This document shows, one piece after another, positions 8,531 through 17,863 of a DNA stretch of 38,661 nucleotides (its first letter is position 1; the number at the start of each line of letters is the position of its first letter). The notes beneath the pieces are model-generated. The model was not told the origin of the DNA and did not search any database. It saw nothing but the letters and a program-made list of their open reading frames with translations. This DNA comes from Spongiibacteraceae bacterium. GTDB taxonomy: Bacteria > Pseudomonadota > Gammaproteobacteria > Pseudomonadales > PIVM01. The translations under genes and the position numbers were made by a program. The DNA lies in NCBI GenBank assembly GCA_030618505.1, contig JAUXDF010000002.1, positions 1 to 38,661 of the forward strand. The letters run 5' to 3'.

Positions 8531-11500
8531 ATGAATATCGGTGAATACTCGGTAAAGAGTAAAGTTATTTCGTGGCTATTGGTTGTCATTATGGTTGGCG
8601 GTGGCTTGTCTGCCTTCCAAAGCATGGGCAAACTCGAAGACCCGGAATTTACTATTAAGCTGGCCAAGGTCGTTACGCTTTATCCGGGCGCCACCGCCAA
8701 AGAAGTACAGGATGAGGTCACCTACCATATAGAAGATGCCATCCAGAAATTACCCCAGGTCAAATGGATCAAAATGTCCGTTTCCCGACCCGGTGCTTCC
8801 GATATCACCATTGAGTTTAAGGATGAATATCGCAAAAAAGACTTTCCTAATATATTTGACGAGCTACGTCGCAAGATAGCTGATGTAAGCCCAAGCCTGC
8901 CTCCCGGAGCACACGCACCGATGGTCATCGACGACTTTGGCGATGTTTATGGCGTGTACGGTATTATCAGCGGTGAGGGCTACAGCTGGAGAGATCTTTG
9001 GGACACCGCTGATCGCGCAAAAAAAGAGTTGGTACGCGTACCCGGCGTCCGTAAAGTCGTCATTGATGGCGAACAAAAGGAAGTCGTCTATGTGGATATT
9101 TCACGCACTCGACTCGGCGAACTGGGTATTTCCCCCGCCAGTATTGCCCAGGTGCTGGCCTCTCAAAACGAGGTCGTTAATGCTGGCAATATTAAAGTCG
9201 GCGATGACTACCTGCGCATCAGCCCTACGGGTGCTTTCGAGTCAGTACAGGCCATTGGTGATGTACTCATTAGCTCGAACGATAAGAAACTGCTCTTTCT
9301 CCGTGATATTGCCACCATTACCCGCTCCTATGATGAAGTACCCAATAAAATGTACTACATCAATGGCAAGCCAGGGCTGGCTATGGGCATCTCAATGATG
9401 GAGGGCGAAAATGTTGTCGAGGTTGGCCAGCGTCTTGCGAAGCGTTATCAAGAATTAAAAACCATCATTCCCATCGGCATGAATATCAGCCTGATTTACA
9501 ACCAGCCGGTGGAAGTGGATAAATCAGTCAGTGGCTTTGTTGTCAGTGTCGGCCAGGCAGTTGCTATTGTGATTATCGTTTTGCTGCTGTTTATGGGCGT
9601 GCGCGTCGGCATTATTATTGGTGCGGTATTGCTTATCACCGTTGCCGGCACCCTGTTTTTTATGAATCTGTTTGCCATTGACCTTCAACGAATTTCACTC
9701 GGCGCACTGGTTATCGCCTTGGGAATGCTGGTCGACAATGCCATTGTGGTTGCCGAGGGAATGCTGGTGCGCATGCAAGCGGGCATGAGCGCCGAAAAAG
9801 CAGCCGGAGAAGCAGTGGGCAAAACCATCTGGGCACTACTCGGTGGTACCGCTATTGGTGTGCTGGCCTTTTCGGCTATCGGCCTGTCGCCGGACTCTAC
9901 GGGAGAATTCGCCAGCTCGCTGTTCTATGTCATCCTCATCTCGCTTTCACTATCATGGATTACCGCCGTCAGCACCACACCTTTATTGTGTGCCTTACTG
10001 CTTAAGCCAGGCAACAGCAACGAAGAACAGAAAGACCCTTATGGCGCCAAACCTTTTCAGGTTTATCGAGGTATCGTCGCGGCAGCAATCGACCATCGCT
10101 GGGCTACAGTCAGTGCGGTAGTCGCATTGTTTGTACTGGCCATTATCGGTTTTGGTAATGTAAAAAGCGGCTTTTTCCCGGAATCCAATACGCCGATGTT
10201 CTTTATCGATATTTGGGAACCAGAAGGTGCGGACATCCGCAAGACCCGCGAAACCACCTTACAAGTCAGCAAATATCTGGAAACCCTGCCTGGTGTCGTA
10301 CAAACGAGCTCTGTAATCGGCGGCCCACATCTGCGTTTCACCCTGGTATATGATTCAAAGGAGCAGGCACGTGCGTATGCCCAGATTATTGTGCAAACTG
10401 AAACACGCGAGCAAATACCTGAGATCTGGCAGCAGGTCGAAACCTTTATGCGCGAAAACTCGCCCTCCAATGACCCGATTATAAAAGCACTGCGTATTGG
10501 CCCCGGGCGTGATAGTAAAATCGAAGCACGCTTTCATGGCCCTGACCCGGCAGTGCTCAGAGAGCTTTCGATCAAAGCCATGGATATCATGCGCGCAGAT
10601 AATGAAGCACGAGATATCCGTGACGACTGGCGCAACGCCGTCAAAGTAGTCACACCGGTATTTAACGAGCAGGTTGGCCGGCAGCTCGGCATTACCCGCG
10701 AGGAACTCAGTGCGGCGCTACAATATGCTTTTGAGGGGAACCCGGTTGGCAGCTATCGCGATGGCATACGCCTGTTGCCAATTAAACTACGTGCCCCTGA
10801 AGATGAGCGCGGCGATATCGACAATATGCAGGACATCCAGGTCTGGAGCCCAATATTGGGCCGCTCGATTCCCGCCGCACAGGTCGTCAGTGGTTTTGAA
10901 ACTACTTGGGAAAATACCGTAGTACGAGGCCGCGATCGTATCCAGACCATTATCGCCTCCTGCAACCCCGCCGGTCCGATGGCCACCCCCTTGTTTGAGC
11001 GGCTACGTATAGAAATTGAAGCAATGAAACTGCCACCGGGTTACAGTCAGTCCTGGGGCGGCGAATATGAAGATTCCCAAAAAGCTCAGGCGGGTCTGGC
11101 GGGCGCGTTGCCTACCGGCTTTTTATTGATGATTCTCACATCGATCTTTTTGTTTGCAAAATTAAAGCAACCGGCCATTATCTGGCTCACCGTCCCGCTA
11201 TCGATTATTGGCATTACCGTCGGCCTGCTGACAACAGGTGGAGCCTTTGATTTCATGTCAATACTCGGCGCCTTATCGCTGGTTGGCTTGTTAATTAAAA
11301 ATGCCATTGTGCTCATTGAGGAAATTGACCAACAGATAGAAACTGGAAAAGATCCTTATGACGCTATAGTTGACTCATCGGTCAGCCGATTACGACCCGT
11401 GGTGCTGGCAGCCACTACCACCATATTGGGAATGATTCCGCTACTGCCGGATGTATTCTTCGTAAACATGTCCATTACCATCATGGCAGGACTAGGGTTT

Positions 11501-11575
11501 GCCACAGTATTAACAATGATTGTAGTGCCAACACTGTATGCTATTTTCTTTCATATCAAACGAGAGACAAACTAA
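8531..11575 (+). CDS. RND-family efflux pump, inner-membrane permease
   Basis: 1014 residues, typical for AcrB-type transporters. It shows the duplicated plan of TM1, periplasmic porter domain, TM2-6, then repeat. TM4 carries the proton-relay acidic motif GMLVDNAIVVAEG (D402). The second repeat has LVGLLIKNAIVLIEEID. It exports substrates by proton antiport as a trimer with the upstream adaptor. Good Shine-Dalgarno AGGAAA 7 bp before the ATG. The sequence resembles the hydrophobe/amphiphile efflux (HAE) branch rather than CusA-type metal pumps, but the substrate cannot be read from sequence. No local TetR- or MarR-type regulator is adjacent. Confidence 0.93.
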   Translation: MNIGEYSVKSKVISWLLVVIMVGGGLSAFQSMGKLEDPEFTIKLAKVVTLYPGATAKEVQDEVTYHIEDAIQKLPQVKWIKMSVSRPGASDITIEFKDEYRKKDFPNIFDELRRKIADVSPSLPPGAHAPMVIDDFGDVYGVYGIISGEGYSWRDLWDTADRAKKELVRVPGVRKVVIDGEQKEVVYVDISRTRLGELGISPASIAQVLASQNEVVNAGNIKVGDDYLRISPTGAFESVQAIGDVLISSNDKKLLFLRDIATITRSYDEVPNKMYYINGKPGLAMGISMMEGENVVEVGQRLAKRYQELKTIIPIGMNISLIYNQPVEVDKSVSGFVVSVGQAVAIVIIVLLLFMGVRVGIIIGAVLLITVAGTLFFMNLFAIDLQRISLGALVIALGMLVDNAIVVAEGMLVRMQAGMSAEKAAGEAVGKTIWALLGGTAIGVLAFSAIGLSPDSTGEFASSLFYVILISLSLSWITAVSTTPLLCALLLKPGNSNEEQKDPYGAKPFQVYRGIVAAAIDHRWATVSAVVALFVLAIIGFGNVKSGFFPESNTPMFFIDIWEPEGADIRKTRETTLQVSKYLETLPGVVQTSSVIGGPHLRFTLVYDSKEQARAYAQIIVQTETREQIPEIWQQVETFMRENSPSNDPIIKALRIGPGRDSKIEARFHGPDPAVLRELSIKAMDIMRADNEARDIRDDWRNAVKVVTPVFNEQVGRQLGITREELSAALQYAFEGNPVGSYRDGIRLLPIKLRAPEDERGDIDNMQDIQVWSPILGRSIPAAQVVSGFETTWENTVVRGRDRIQTIIASCNPAGPMATPLFERLRIEIEAMKLPPGYSQSWGGEYEDSQKAQAGLAGALPTGFLLMILTSIFLFAKLKQPAIIWLTVPLSIIGITVGLLTTGGAFDFMSILGALSLVGLLIKNAIVLIEEIDQQIETGKDPYDAIVDSSVSRLRPVVLAATTTILGMIPLLPDVFFVNMSITIMAGLGFATVLTMIVVPTLYAIFFHIKRETN

Positions 11576-11590
11576 CACCCTCTCTCCTCC

Positions 11591-11611
11591 CCCTCTCCCC
11601 CTGGGAGAGGG
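11591..11611. repeat. GC hairpin CCCTCTCCC-N3-GGGAGAGGG after the RND operon
   Basis: A perfect 9-bp stem with a 3-base loop begins 15 bp after the RND pump stop, within a longer C-rich/G-rich tract (11578-11625). Such CCCTCTCCC/GGGAGAGGG palindromes are dispersed repeats in many bacterial genomes. There is no T-run, but it lies between convergent genes and may end or stabilise transcripts. Confidence 0.6.
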
Positions 11612-11665
11612 TCGGGGTGAGGGGGATTCCTACACCTCTAATTTAAATACACAAGCCCAAACAAC

Positions 11666-12127
11666 TCACTCCTGAAAAAATGGATTATCCCGAGTAGCAA
11701 TAAGGCTTACCACCTCTATAGTAAACACTTTCTCACCTCGCTGATTACGCATTGTGGAGACACTCCTGACAATACCGCAATGGGGTTTACTCTTTGATAA
11801 GCGCTTCTCAACACAATGATATTGATAGCTGATCTGATCGCCTGGCCGAAGTGGCGCGTGAAGACGCATTTTATCAAAACCCAGAGCGCTGAGGGCAGCA
11901 ACGTCCCGACCACCTTGCTGCCCTAACCAGACAAAAATAGGGAAAATATGTGCTGAGGATGCAACCAAGCCACCAAACATTGAATTATTGGCAGCCTCCT
12001 CATCAATATGAAAAGGCTGCGGATCCCAGCGAGATGCCATCTCCACAATCTCCTCTTTGGTCACCGAGTAGGTCACCGGGATATCGATATTCTCATCAAC
12101 AATATAATCTTCGTAATATATTTTCAT
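11666..12127 (-). CDS. MaoC-like dehydratase (hot-dog fold)
   Basis: 153 residues, single hot-dog domain. The hydratase motif WDPQPFHIDEEAA supplies the catalytic Asp/His pair (D35, H40), followed by FGGLVASSAH. The family hydrates trans-2-enoyl-CoA or dehydrates 3-hydroxyacyl-CoA, as in (R)-specific enoyl-CoA hydratases for beta-oxidation or PHA supply. No thiolase, PHA synthase or acyl-CoA gene adjoins it, so the substrate is open. Start ATG at 12127. It is convergent with the RND operon and divergent from the solute-binding protein gene. Confidence 0.85.
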   Translation of the reverse strand: MKIYYEDYIVDENIDIPVTYSVTKEEIVEMASRWDPQPFHIDEEAANNSMFGGLVASSAHIFPIFVWLGQQGGRDVAALSALGFDKMRLHAPLRPGDQISYQYHCVEKRLSKSKPHCGIVRSVSTMRNQRGEKVFTIEVVSLIATRDNPFFQE

Positions 12128-12262
12128 ATTTCAATTTACTTTATTCAAACAAAAATCGCAGGGTTCAGTGCAAATAAGCGCTCAACTATAAACTGATAGA
12201 TCATCTCTCGCTATCTTCTCAGCCCCAAATTCTGCAAAAGTTTCGCAATTTCACATCTTCTG

Positions 12263-12279
12263 TTAGGCTAGCAGCCTAA
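12263..12279. promoter_or_regulatory. Palindrome upstream of the solute-binding protein gene
   Basis: A perfect 7-bp inverted repeat, TTAGGCT-AGC-AGCCTAA, ends 42 bp before the ATG at 12322. It could be an operator or a leader hairpin. It has a different spacing from the ATTAGC-N4-GCTAAT sites elsewhere in the window. Confidence 0.45.
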
Positions 12280-12321
12280 TCATTTCAAACTACATGTTTT
12301 AGCAGCGAACAAGGAATTCAG

Positions 12322-13323
12322 ATGTTACGCTTTACTCTATTGTTTATCTTAATTGCATATAGCCTTAGCGCGCAGAGTCTTAATGTATTCAGAGTAGCGG
12401 CAGACGAATGGCCGCCCTTCACCAGCGAAAAAAGCGACCAACGCATCGCCGTTGATCTGGTTCAAACGGCTCTAATACGCACCGGCTGGATACCAAAAAT
12501 TACCATTACTGACTGGGGAAAAATCGCCCCTGCAATAAAGGCTGGAGAGTTTGATGGCATTATTGCCGAATGGTACACAAAAGAGCGAGAAGAATACCTG
12601 CTTTTCTCCCAACCCTATCTGGAAAACCGGATAATCGCCCTCGGCCTTAAAAACAAAGCTAGCAAAGTGAGCAAAATCACCCAACTAAAAGGCAAACGTG
12701 TTGCCCTTGTAAAAGGCTACGCTTACGGTGATAAACTCTTTGCCAATGCGCCCTTTGAAGCAATCTACGGCGCAAGCGTACAGGAAAATTTACAGCTTCT
12801 ACTAACAGATAAAGTAGACTACCTGCTAGCGGATGAACTGGTTCTGAAATCACTTTATACGCAACTATCCAAAAGTGAGCGACAACAACTACAAAGCCAT
12901 TCAGCGCCCTTAACCATTAAAAAACTCTTTTTTGTCGTTAGCAAACAACATCCAAAAGCCGACATTATTATCGATAAATTTAACCGAGCTATTCGTGAGA
13001 TGGTCAATGATGGTAGCTATAACGACATTCTGGGCTTTGGTGTCATTTTCAGAACTGACGAAGAAGGCATTGCTGATGTCATTACCTCAAAGAGCAAACT
13101 CGATCTATCGTTACCGGAACAAGCACAGGATGGCTATCAGGTATTCAGTGAAGATAATGCGTTTGCCAGCAAGGGGTCAATGAAATACCGAGTGGATGGA
13201 CGCACCTACGCTAACTGGGATGATGCAAAGAAAGCGATAAACGAAGGCAGCCAGGATGTCAACAAACTGGACCCGGATCAGGATCAAGAGAATGAATACC
13301 AGCTTATAATTCCCATTCGCTAG
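12322..13323 (+). CDS. Family 3 extracellular solute-binding protein (orphan)
   Basis: 333 residues. A signal peptide (about 1-19, LLFILIAYSLSAQS) exports it. Residues 22-250 follow the amino-acid-type binding protein (SBP_bac_3) pattern: FRVAADEWPPFTSE, DLVQTAL, FDGIIAEWYTKEREEYLLFSQPY, LKGKRVALVKGYAYG, VDYLLADELV. It has an extra C-terminal 75-80 residues after the bilobal domain, ending in an acidic stretch. No ABC permease or ATPase is adjacent, so it may be a stand-alone sensor-like or scavenging protein. Strong Shine-Dalgarno AAGGA 6 bp before ATG. A palindrome lies upstream. Confidence 0.8.
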   Translation: MLRFTLLFILIAYSLSAQSLNVFRVAADEWPPFTSEKSDQRIAVDLVQTALIRTGWIPKITITDWGKIAPAIKAGEFDGIIAEWYTKEREEYLLFSQPYLENRIIALGLKNKASKVSKITQLKGKRVALVKGYAYGDKLFANAPFEAIYGASVQENLQLLLTDKVDYLLADELVLKSLYTQLSKSERQQLQSHSAPLTIKKLFFVVSKQHPKADIIIDKFNRAIREMVNDGSYNDILGFGVIFRTDEEGIADVITSKSKLDLSLPEQAQDGYQVFSEDNAFASKGSMKYRVDGRTYANWDDAKKAINEGSQDVNKLDPDQDQENEYQLIIPIR

Positions 13324-13415
13324 GCAATAAACTGTTAACAAAAAGCGCTATTATATTGCGTTTGGCAAATACCTTAATATACTGTTAAAAACACCATAAA
13401 ACTGAGGAACTCAAT

Positions 13416-13937
13416 ATGAACAAAACTCTATTAAAATTCCTGGCCACCGCCAGCATCGCGCTAGTTGCTAATCTCGCAAATGCCGACATTTACCTGGGCG
13501 GCGGTTTATATCAATCCACTCTGGATGCCGATAATGATTTAGGCGACGATGATGATAAAGCGATGACCATATTTCTGGGCTGGGAGCCGCCTGTCATTCC
13601 CTTTTTGTCGGTTGAGATAGCCTACCACGATTTAGGTTCTTATAAGCTGAGTGAAGATATTGAGGCAGACCTCACTGCATATTCAGCCCAAGCTGTACTC
13701 GCATTCCCTATTTTGATGTTTGATATTTACGGAAAACTCGGTTATGCCAAAACTGATTCTGATTTCTCGGTAAATGGCGATAAAGACAATGACAGCAGCT
13801 CTGACCCCTATTTAGCTTTAGGCGTAGCCCTCACGCTACTCCCGGTTGTTGATTTCTATGCCGAATATCAACGCTTTGAATTCAATGATGACAATACCGT
13901 TGATATGTTTGGCGTGGGCGTAAAGGCGACATTTTAA
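13416..13937 (+). CDS. Small outer-membrane beta-barrel protein
   Basis: 173 residues with a signal peptide cleaved after NANA (about 23). The mature part has alternating hydrophobic strands (IYLGGGLYQS, MTIFLGWEP, LSVEIAYHDLG, YSAQAVLAFP, FDIYGKLGYAKT, YLALGVALTL, DFYAEYQRFEF) and ends in phenylalanine (GVGVKATF), the BAM recognition signal. This fits an eight-stranded OmpA/OmpX-like barrel. Loops are rich in Asp. Function unknown. Shine-Dalgarno GAGGA 8 bp before ATG; an intrinsic terminator follows at 13968-14002, so it is probably monocistronic. Confidence 0.75.
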   Translation: MNKTLLKFLATASIALVANLANADIYLGGGLYQSTLDADNDLGDDDDKAMTIFLGWEPPVIPFLSVEIAYHDLGSYKLSEDIEADLTAYSAQAVLAFPILMFDIYGKLGYAKTDSDFSVNGDKDNDSSSDPYLALGVALTLLPVVDFYAEYQRFEFNDDNTVDMFGVGVKATF

Positions 13938-13967
13938 GCGCTTGTAAAAATACCAAGCAATAAACTG

Positions 13968-14002
13968 AACCCTGGATAGTCCTTTTGAGATCCGGGGTTT
14001 TT
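13968..14002 (+). terminator. Intrinsic terminator
   Basis: A 10-bp stem, AACCCTGGAT (13968-13977) with ATCCGGGGTT (13990-13999), contains one G.T wobble and runs straight into TTTTT (13998-14002). It lies 31 bp after the barrel gene stop. Confidence 0.8.
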
Positions 14003-14084
14003 AATATGTCAGGAGCGACTCAAACAAGATTACAGCCGAGACAAGCACCATAGTCGTTATTTTCCACCATGGCACTTTTAATAA

Positions 14085-16169
14085 TCAAAAAATATAATAG
14101 TAACCCAAGTTAAAAAATAAAATACGGTACTTTTCGTTCTGATCAAAGCGATTTTTTCCTCGTATAAACTGTCCACCAAACTCACCATCGAGGGTATGCC
14201 GTTTCATAAAACGGTATTCAACACGCAAGACCGGCGCAGTTTTGCTCTGGTCGCTGCCATCTTGATTGTCCCTTTTTTGAAAGCTCAATTTTGACTGTAA
14301 AGACCAGGCACTGGGCCACCGATAGCGATAATGCAGGTAAAGGGTATTAATATCTGAATAGGCCAGTCTTGAGTGATTGGAACTAATAGTTACACTATCG
14401 TAGTCACTAAACAGTCCCTGCCCAAAAATCTGCAGATAATAATAGTATTCGTTTCCTGTGCCCTCAAAGCCCTGCACACCGCCTGATTCTGGTGTATCGG
14501 AAAGATGGGATAAGGTGAATGAGCCGCTGATGCTGTAACGCTGGCTTAATGGATGACTCACATAAAGGTTGGCCGTCTTACTGACATAGGTGCGATCAAG
14601 CGCCAGATCCTCTATAGAGGATCCATCCTCAATAATTTGTTCAAGCGTATCCAGCTCATCACTTTGTTGACCAATCAATGCATTTTGTGTCGTTAAGAAA
14701 GGACTTTTGCGATAGTTTAATGACAGGTTTGTTGTGGTTCCGCTGGAGAAAATATAACTACTATTCAGTAGCAGTGCATTAAGCTCCTTATAAAAAACAT
14801 CATAGTCAAGCAAGCCAGAGAGGTGGACACGCTGCGTGTTATAGGTCACTTCGGTGCCAATCGCACGTCGATCAACGTAGCTATCAATACGCTGCTCTAT
14901 AGCAAAAATATTAACATCTGTAGCCCCATAGAATGGCCCCAGATCACTGCCTACACCGAAGAAATAACGATTTGAATTCACCGATGTGTCGGACGAGCTA
15001 TTTACCGGGTAGCCGGCAACAACATTAATCCGGCTTTTGTTTCCCGTTGGCGTGGAAAGTTGTACTCCATCAAAACGTCCCATAACGCCGTTATGATTAT
15101 CCCGTTGGCGACCTAGCTTGATATGGTGTTCATTTTCCCTATCTTCTGCTTCGATATAAAAATAGCTTAGTCGTCCGCTGTCGCCAGGGCCACCACCAAG
15201 AAAGTCAGCATCATAACCTCCGTTTACTCGACTGGTGACCTCATACTGGCCGCTGCGATAGCGCTGATGGTAATCAATTGAAGTACTTAGCATGGACAGA
15301 CTGGTTTTGCTTTCGCCATTATCATCGGTATTTTCTGCCATGCGATAATACTGAAAAAACCCCCCGTAGCTTTGCCAGGTTTCAGAGGTTTTTTTACGCT
15401 TGTTATTGGCTGAGCGTAATTCTGCTGTCGGCTGCTCCAGGGTAATAAGCGCTGCAAGGCGCTGTTTTACTCGAAAACTGCCATCACTTTCAGGGTATTG
15501 TTTCAGGTAGTCATCGTAAGCTTTTTTGGCGCGGGCTTTTTTACCCGATCTCTCCAGTGCTACCGCATAAAACTCGTAGGCTAGTTGCTTAACAGTTTCG
15601 TCCGTCGATTCTATCAAACGGATATAGATCGATTCAGCTTTGGCGTAGTCGCGCTGGGACATCGCATGTTGTGCTGCCAGAAACAGTGCTTTACTGCTGG
15701 CTTGTTCACCATCCGCTGATACTGCACTTATACTTTGATTTTCTTTGGAGACTCGAAAATCGATAATGAGTCGATGCCCATAACGACCGCTTGGGCCTAA
15801 TAAAAAAACATTCTCCGTGACTGGTTTTGAAAGATCAATAGTAAGCAGCGTAAGGCCTTTATTGACTTTGTCTTGCCTGCGAATGTTCTTTATAAGCTTA
15901 TTGTTTGCGATGATATCTTTCGTAGACAGTTGAAAGCTCGCCAGTGGAATTTCCAGTACCAGCTGAGTTGAGGTACTTTTTCCAAGGCGTTTATAACTAA
16001 TCGCGCCGCTGAGATCGAACACCATGCGGGTTTTGCTCTCACTACTACCGACACGAATATCGTTGATAACAACATCATTAACATTATCTCCCAGAACAGA
16101 CCCTGAGATACACAGCAGTATAAAGCCCCAGCGGCGTATGAGTTTCCCATTAAACTGCCACAGGTGCAT
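14085..16169 (-). CDS. AMIN-TPR-outer-membrane beta-barrel protein of the multiheme operon
   Basis: 694 residues. A signal-peptide-like N-terminus (about 1-28) precedes an AMIN-like domain at 33-135 (VNDVVINDIRVG, TRMVFDLSG, YGHRLIIDF). That module targets AmiC and PilQ to peptidoglycan or septa. Residues 160-240 form TPR-type helices (AMSQRDYAKAESIYIRLI, ALERSGKKARAKKAYDDYL). From about 265 to the end are amphipathic strands in long hairpins, enough for a large barrel, ending in FFNLGYYYIF with a terminal Phe. Its start codon overlaps the stop of the upstream multiheme cytochrome (TAATG), so the two are translationally coupled. Inferred role: the outer-membrane pore or sheath of an electron conduit. 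It is not recognisably MtrB/PioB; the CXXC motif of MtrB is not seen. Confidence 0.75.
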   Translation of the reverse strand: MHLWQFNGKLIRRWGFILLCISGSVLGDNVNDVVINDIRVGSSESKTRMVFDLSGAISYKRLGKSTSTQLVLEIPLASFQLSTKDIIANNKLIKNIRRQDKVNKGLTLLTIDLSKPVTENVFLLGPSGRYGHRLIIDFRVSKENQSISAVSADGEQASSKALFLAAQHAMSQRDYAKAESIYIRLIESTDETVKQLAYEFYAVALERSGKKARAKKAYDDYLKQYPESDGSFRVKQRLAALITLEQPTAELRSANNKRKKTSETWQSYGGFFQYYRMAENTDDNGESKTSLSMLSTSIDYHQRYRSGQYEVTSRVNGGYDADFLGGGPGDSGRLSYFYIEAEDRENEHHIKLGRQRDNHNGVMGRFDGVQLSTPTGNKSRINVVAGYPVNSSSDTSVNSNRYFFGVGSDLGPFYGATDVNIFAIEQRIDSYVDRRAIGTEVTYNTQRVHLSGLLDYDVFYKELNALLLNSSYIFSSGTTTNLSLNYRKSPFLTTQNALIGQQSDELDTLEQIIEDGSSIEDLALDRTYVSKTANLYVSHPLSQRYSISGSFTLSHLSDTPESGGVQGFEGTGNEYYYYLQIFGQGLFSDYDSVTISSNHSRLAYSDINTLYLHYRYRWPSAWSLQSKLSFQKRDNQDGSDQSKTAPVLRVEYRFMKRHTLDGEFGGQFIRGKNRFDQNEKYRILFFNLGYYYIF

Positions 16170-17863
16170 TAGAACTCGCCATCCTGCACGCGGTGTTCGC
16201 TGCTCTCATGGCATGCACCTGAGCAATCCTTTAATTCAAACACTGTGTACTTAATATCACCAGATTTCTTGTGAGGCCCTGGGTCGTAATCCTTTTCATG
16301 GCAGGCTGCGCAATCAGGTTGATGCGCAGGAAAAGGCCAGGGAACAGTTTCTGCGTTGCTGGTATGGCAAATATTACAAGTGAGATTACTCCGGTGATCG
16401 CCGGGATAGTTAGCGCTAATGTGAGAAAAGCTGGTAAACGACCAATTGGTAGTATTATGGCAACGATCACATTGCTGGGTCGTCATAAAGTGGCTGGCAG
16501 ATTTTCCCGTGGCGATGATGCCGTCATGGCAGCTGGAACAGTTATTGGAGGCAGTACTATGATCAAAGCTTGCCGGTGTCCAGGCAAGATTGCTGTGGCA
16601 AAGATCGCACTCTGCGTTAGTAGCAATATGATCGCCCGGCTTGCCGGTGGCGACAGAACCATTATGACAACTTGAGCAAGCGCTGGTAATGCCGCTATGG
16701 TCGAACACCGCCGGTAGCCAGGCAAGGTTACTATGACAGAGATCGCACTCTCCACTGGTACTGATATGACCCGTGGGCTTTCCATCAGCCGTGCTACCGT
16801 TATGACAGCTGGAACAACTGCCAAGGACTTCGTCATGATCTACGCGAACGGCAGGTTCCCACTGTACGTTGTTGTGGCAAGCCTCACATACATTACTCGA
16901 TAGTATATGGCTAGTCCCCTTGGGCGTTGACGTAACACCATCGTGACAAGCAATGCAGCTGCTGGTGACGGCATTGTGATCAAAAATTGCTGGCGACCAA
17001 GCAAGGCTATTGTGGCAAAAAGCACAATCGGCATTAGTGGGCAGATGACTAGCATCCTTCCCCGTTGCCTCGATACCATTGTGACAGCTGGCGCATTGCC
17101 CCAACACCTCATTGTGATCGATACGAATGACCGGTTCCCACAGATTTGAACTATGGCATGCTTCGCAAGCGTTGCCAGTCAGTGCATGACTCGCGCTTTT
17201 ACCGGTAGCCGTTAATCCATCATGGCAAGCGATACAATTATTACTCACCGTACTGTGATCAAAGGTCGCCGGCAACCAGGCGATGGCGCTATGACAAAAC
17301 TGACAGTCTGCGTTAGTCGGTAGATGATTGTTGGTTTTTCCCGTGGCGATGACGTTATTGTGACAAGTGAAACATTGACCAGAAATTTCATTATGATCAA
17401 CACGTGGTATTGTTTGCCAGTTATTGTCGATATGACAGCTATCACACTGCTGGGAGCTTAAAATGTGCTGGATCGGTTTTCCCTCAGCACTAATATTGTT
17501 ATGGCAGTTTTGACAAGGCCCAATAGTAGCGCTATGTTCAACACGGACAACTATGTCCCAGCCATTCTCCGTGTGGCAGTCCAGACAATGGTCAGTGCTT
17601 GGAACATGCTGTAAGGGTTTAACAGATGCATCAATACGTCCACGATTGGCGTGGCACGCTTCACAGATTACCGGTGTTCCTTTAAATTGACCATTGATAT
17701 GGCATGACTGGCAATCAACCTGGCGATGTAATCCTTCCAGGGGAAAGCCGGTAAGAAAGTGGTCATACTCAACATTCTGGGCCAAGGCTTGTTGAAACAA
17801 ACACAACATCGCAATAATACTCAAAAAGCCGAAGCGCGAAATAGTGATAGGATCTATTTTCAT
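16169..17863 (-). CDS. Giant periplasmic multiheme c-type cytochrome (21 CXXCH plus one CX3CH)
   Basis: 564 residues with a signal peptide (cleavage near ALAQ, 28). I count 21 canonical CXXCH motifs between about 51 and 525, and a last CSGACH (CX3CH) near the C-terminus. The core is a tandem array of a 46-47 residue, two-heme unit: CxxCH-x4-W-x-P-x4-DH-x5-CxxCH-x-G-x2-ATGK-x3-H. Eight full units and one partial are present. Each unit also offers two further histidines (DH and the H after TGK), enough for bis-His ligation; that is inference. No membrane anchor apart from the signal peptide. It overlaps both neighbours by one base. Likely an electron wire between the inner-membrane cytochrome b-like protein and the outer-membrane barrel. 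Confidence 0.88.
   Translation of the reverse strand: MKIDPITISRFGFLSIIAMLCLFQQALAQNVEYDHFLTGFPLEGLHRQVDCQSCHINGQFKGTPVICEACHANRGRIDASVKPLQHVPSTDHCLDCHTENGWDIVVRVEHSATIGPCQNCHNNISAEGKPIQHILSSQQCDSCHIDNNWQTIPRVDHNEISGQCFTCHNNVIATGKTNNHLPTNADCQFCHSAIAWLPATFDHSTVSNNCIACHDGLTATGKSASHALTGNACEACHSSNLWEPVIRIDHNEVLGQCASCHNGIEATGKDASHLPTNADCAFCHNSLAWSPAIFDHNAVTSSCIACHDGVTSTPKGTSHILSSNVCEACHNNVQWEPAVRVDHDEVLGSCSSCHNGSTADGKPTGHISTSGECDLCHSNLAWLPAVFDHSGITSACSSCHNGSVATGKPGDHIATNAECDLCHSNLAWTPASFDHSTASNNCSSCHDGIIATGKSASHFMTTQQCDRCHNTTNWSFTSFSHISANYPGDHRSNLTCNICHTSNAETVPWPFPAHQPDCAACHEKDYDPGPHKKSGDIKYTVFELKDCSGACHESSEHRVQDGEF
16440..17600 (-). repeat. Tandem coding repeats of the two-heme module
   Basis: The array of two-heme modules gives a DNA periodicity of about 139 bp across this part of the cytochrome gene, with a higher-order period of about 279 bp (93 residues, four hemes) where units alternate between the W-x-PAxFDH and W-EPxxRxDH versions. 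Copies are diverged at DNA level, so this is an old internal duplication rather than a recent one. Confidence 0.7.

Noticed and set aside
8531..11575. CusA-type heavy metal pump
   Set aside because: No metal-binding Met pattern was recognised and no Cus-type partner genes are present; an HAE-type drug/amphiphile pump fits better.
16440..17600. Regularly spaced DNA repeats that might look like a CRISPR array
   Set aside because: The period of about 139 bp lies in a continuous reading frame and encodes the two-heme unit; copies are diverged and there are no constant short repeats with unique spacers or cas genes.
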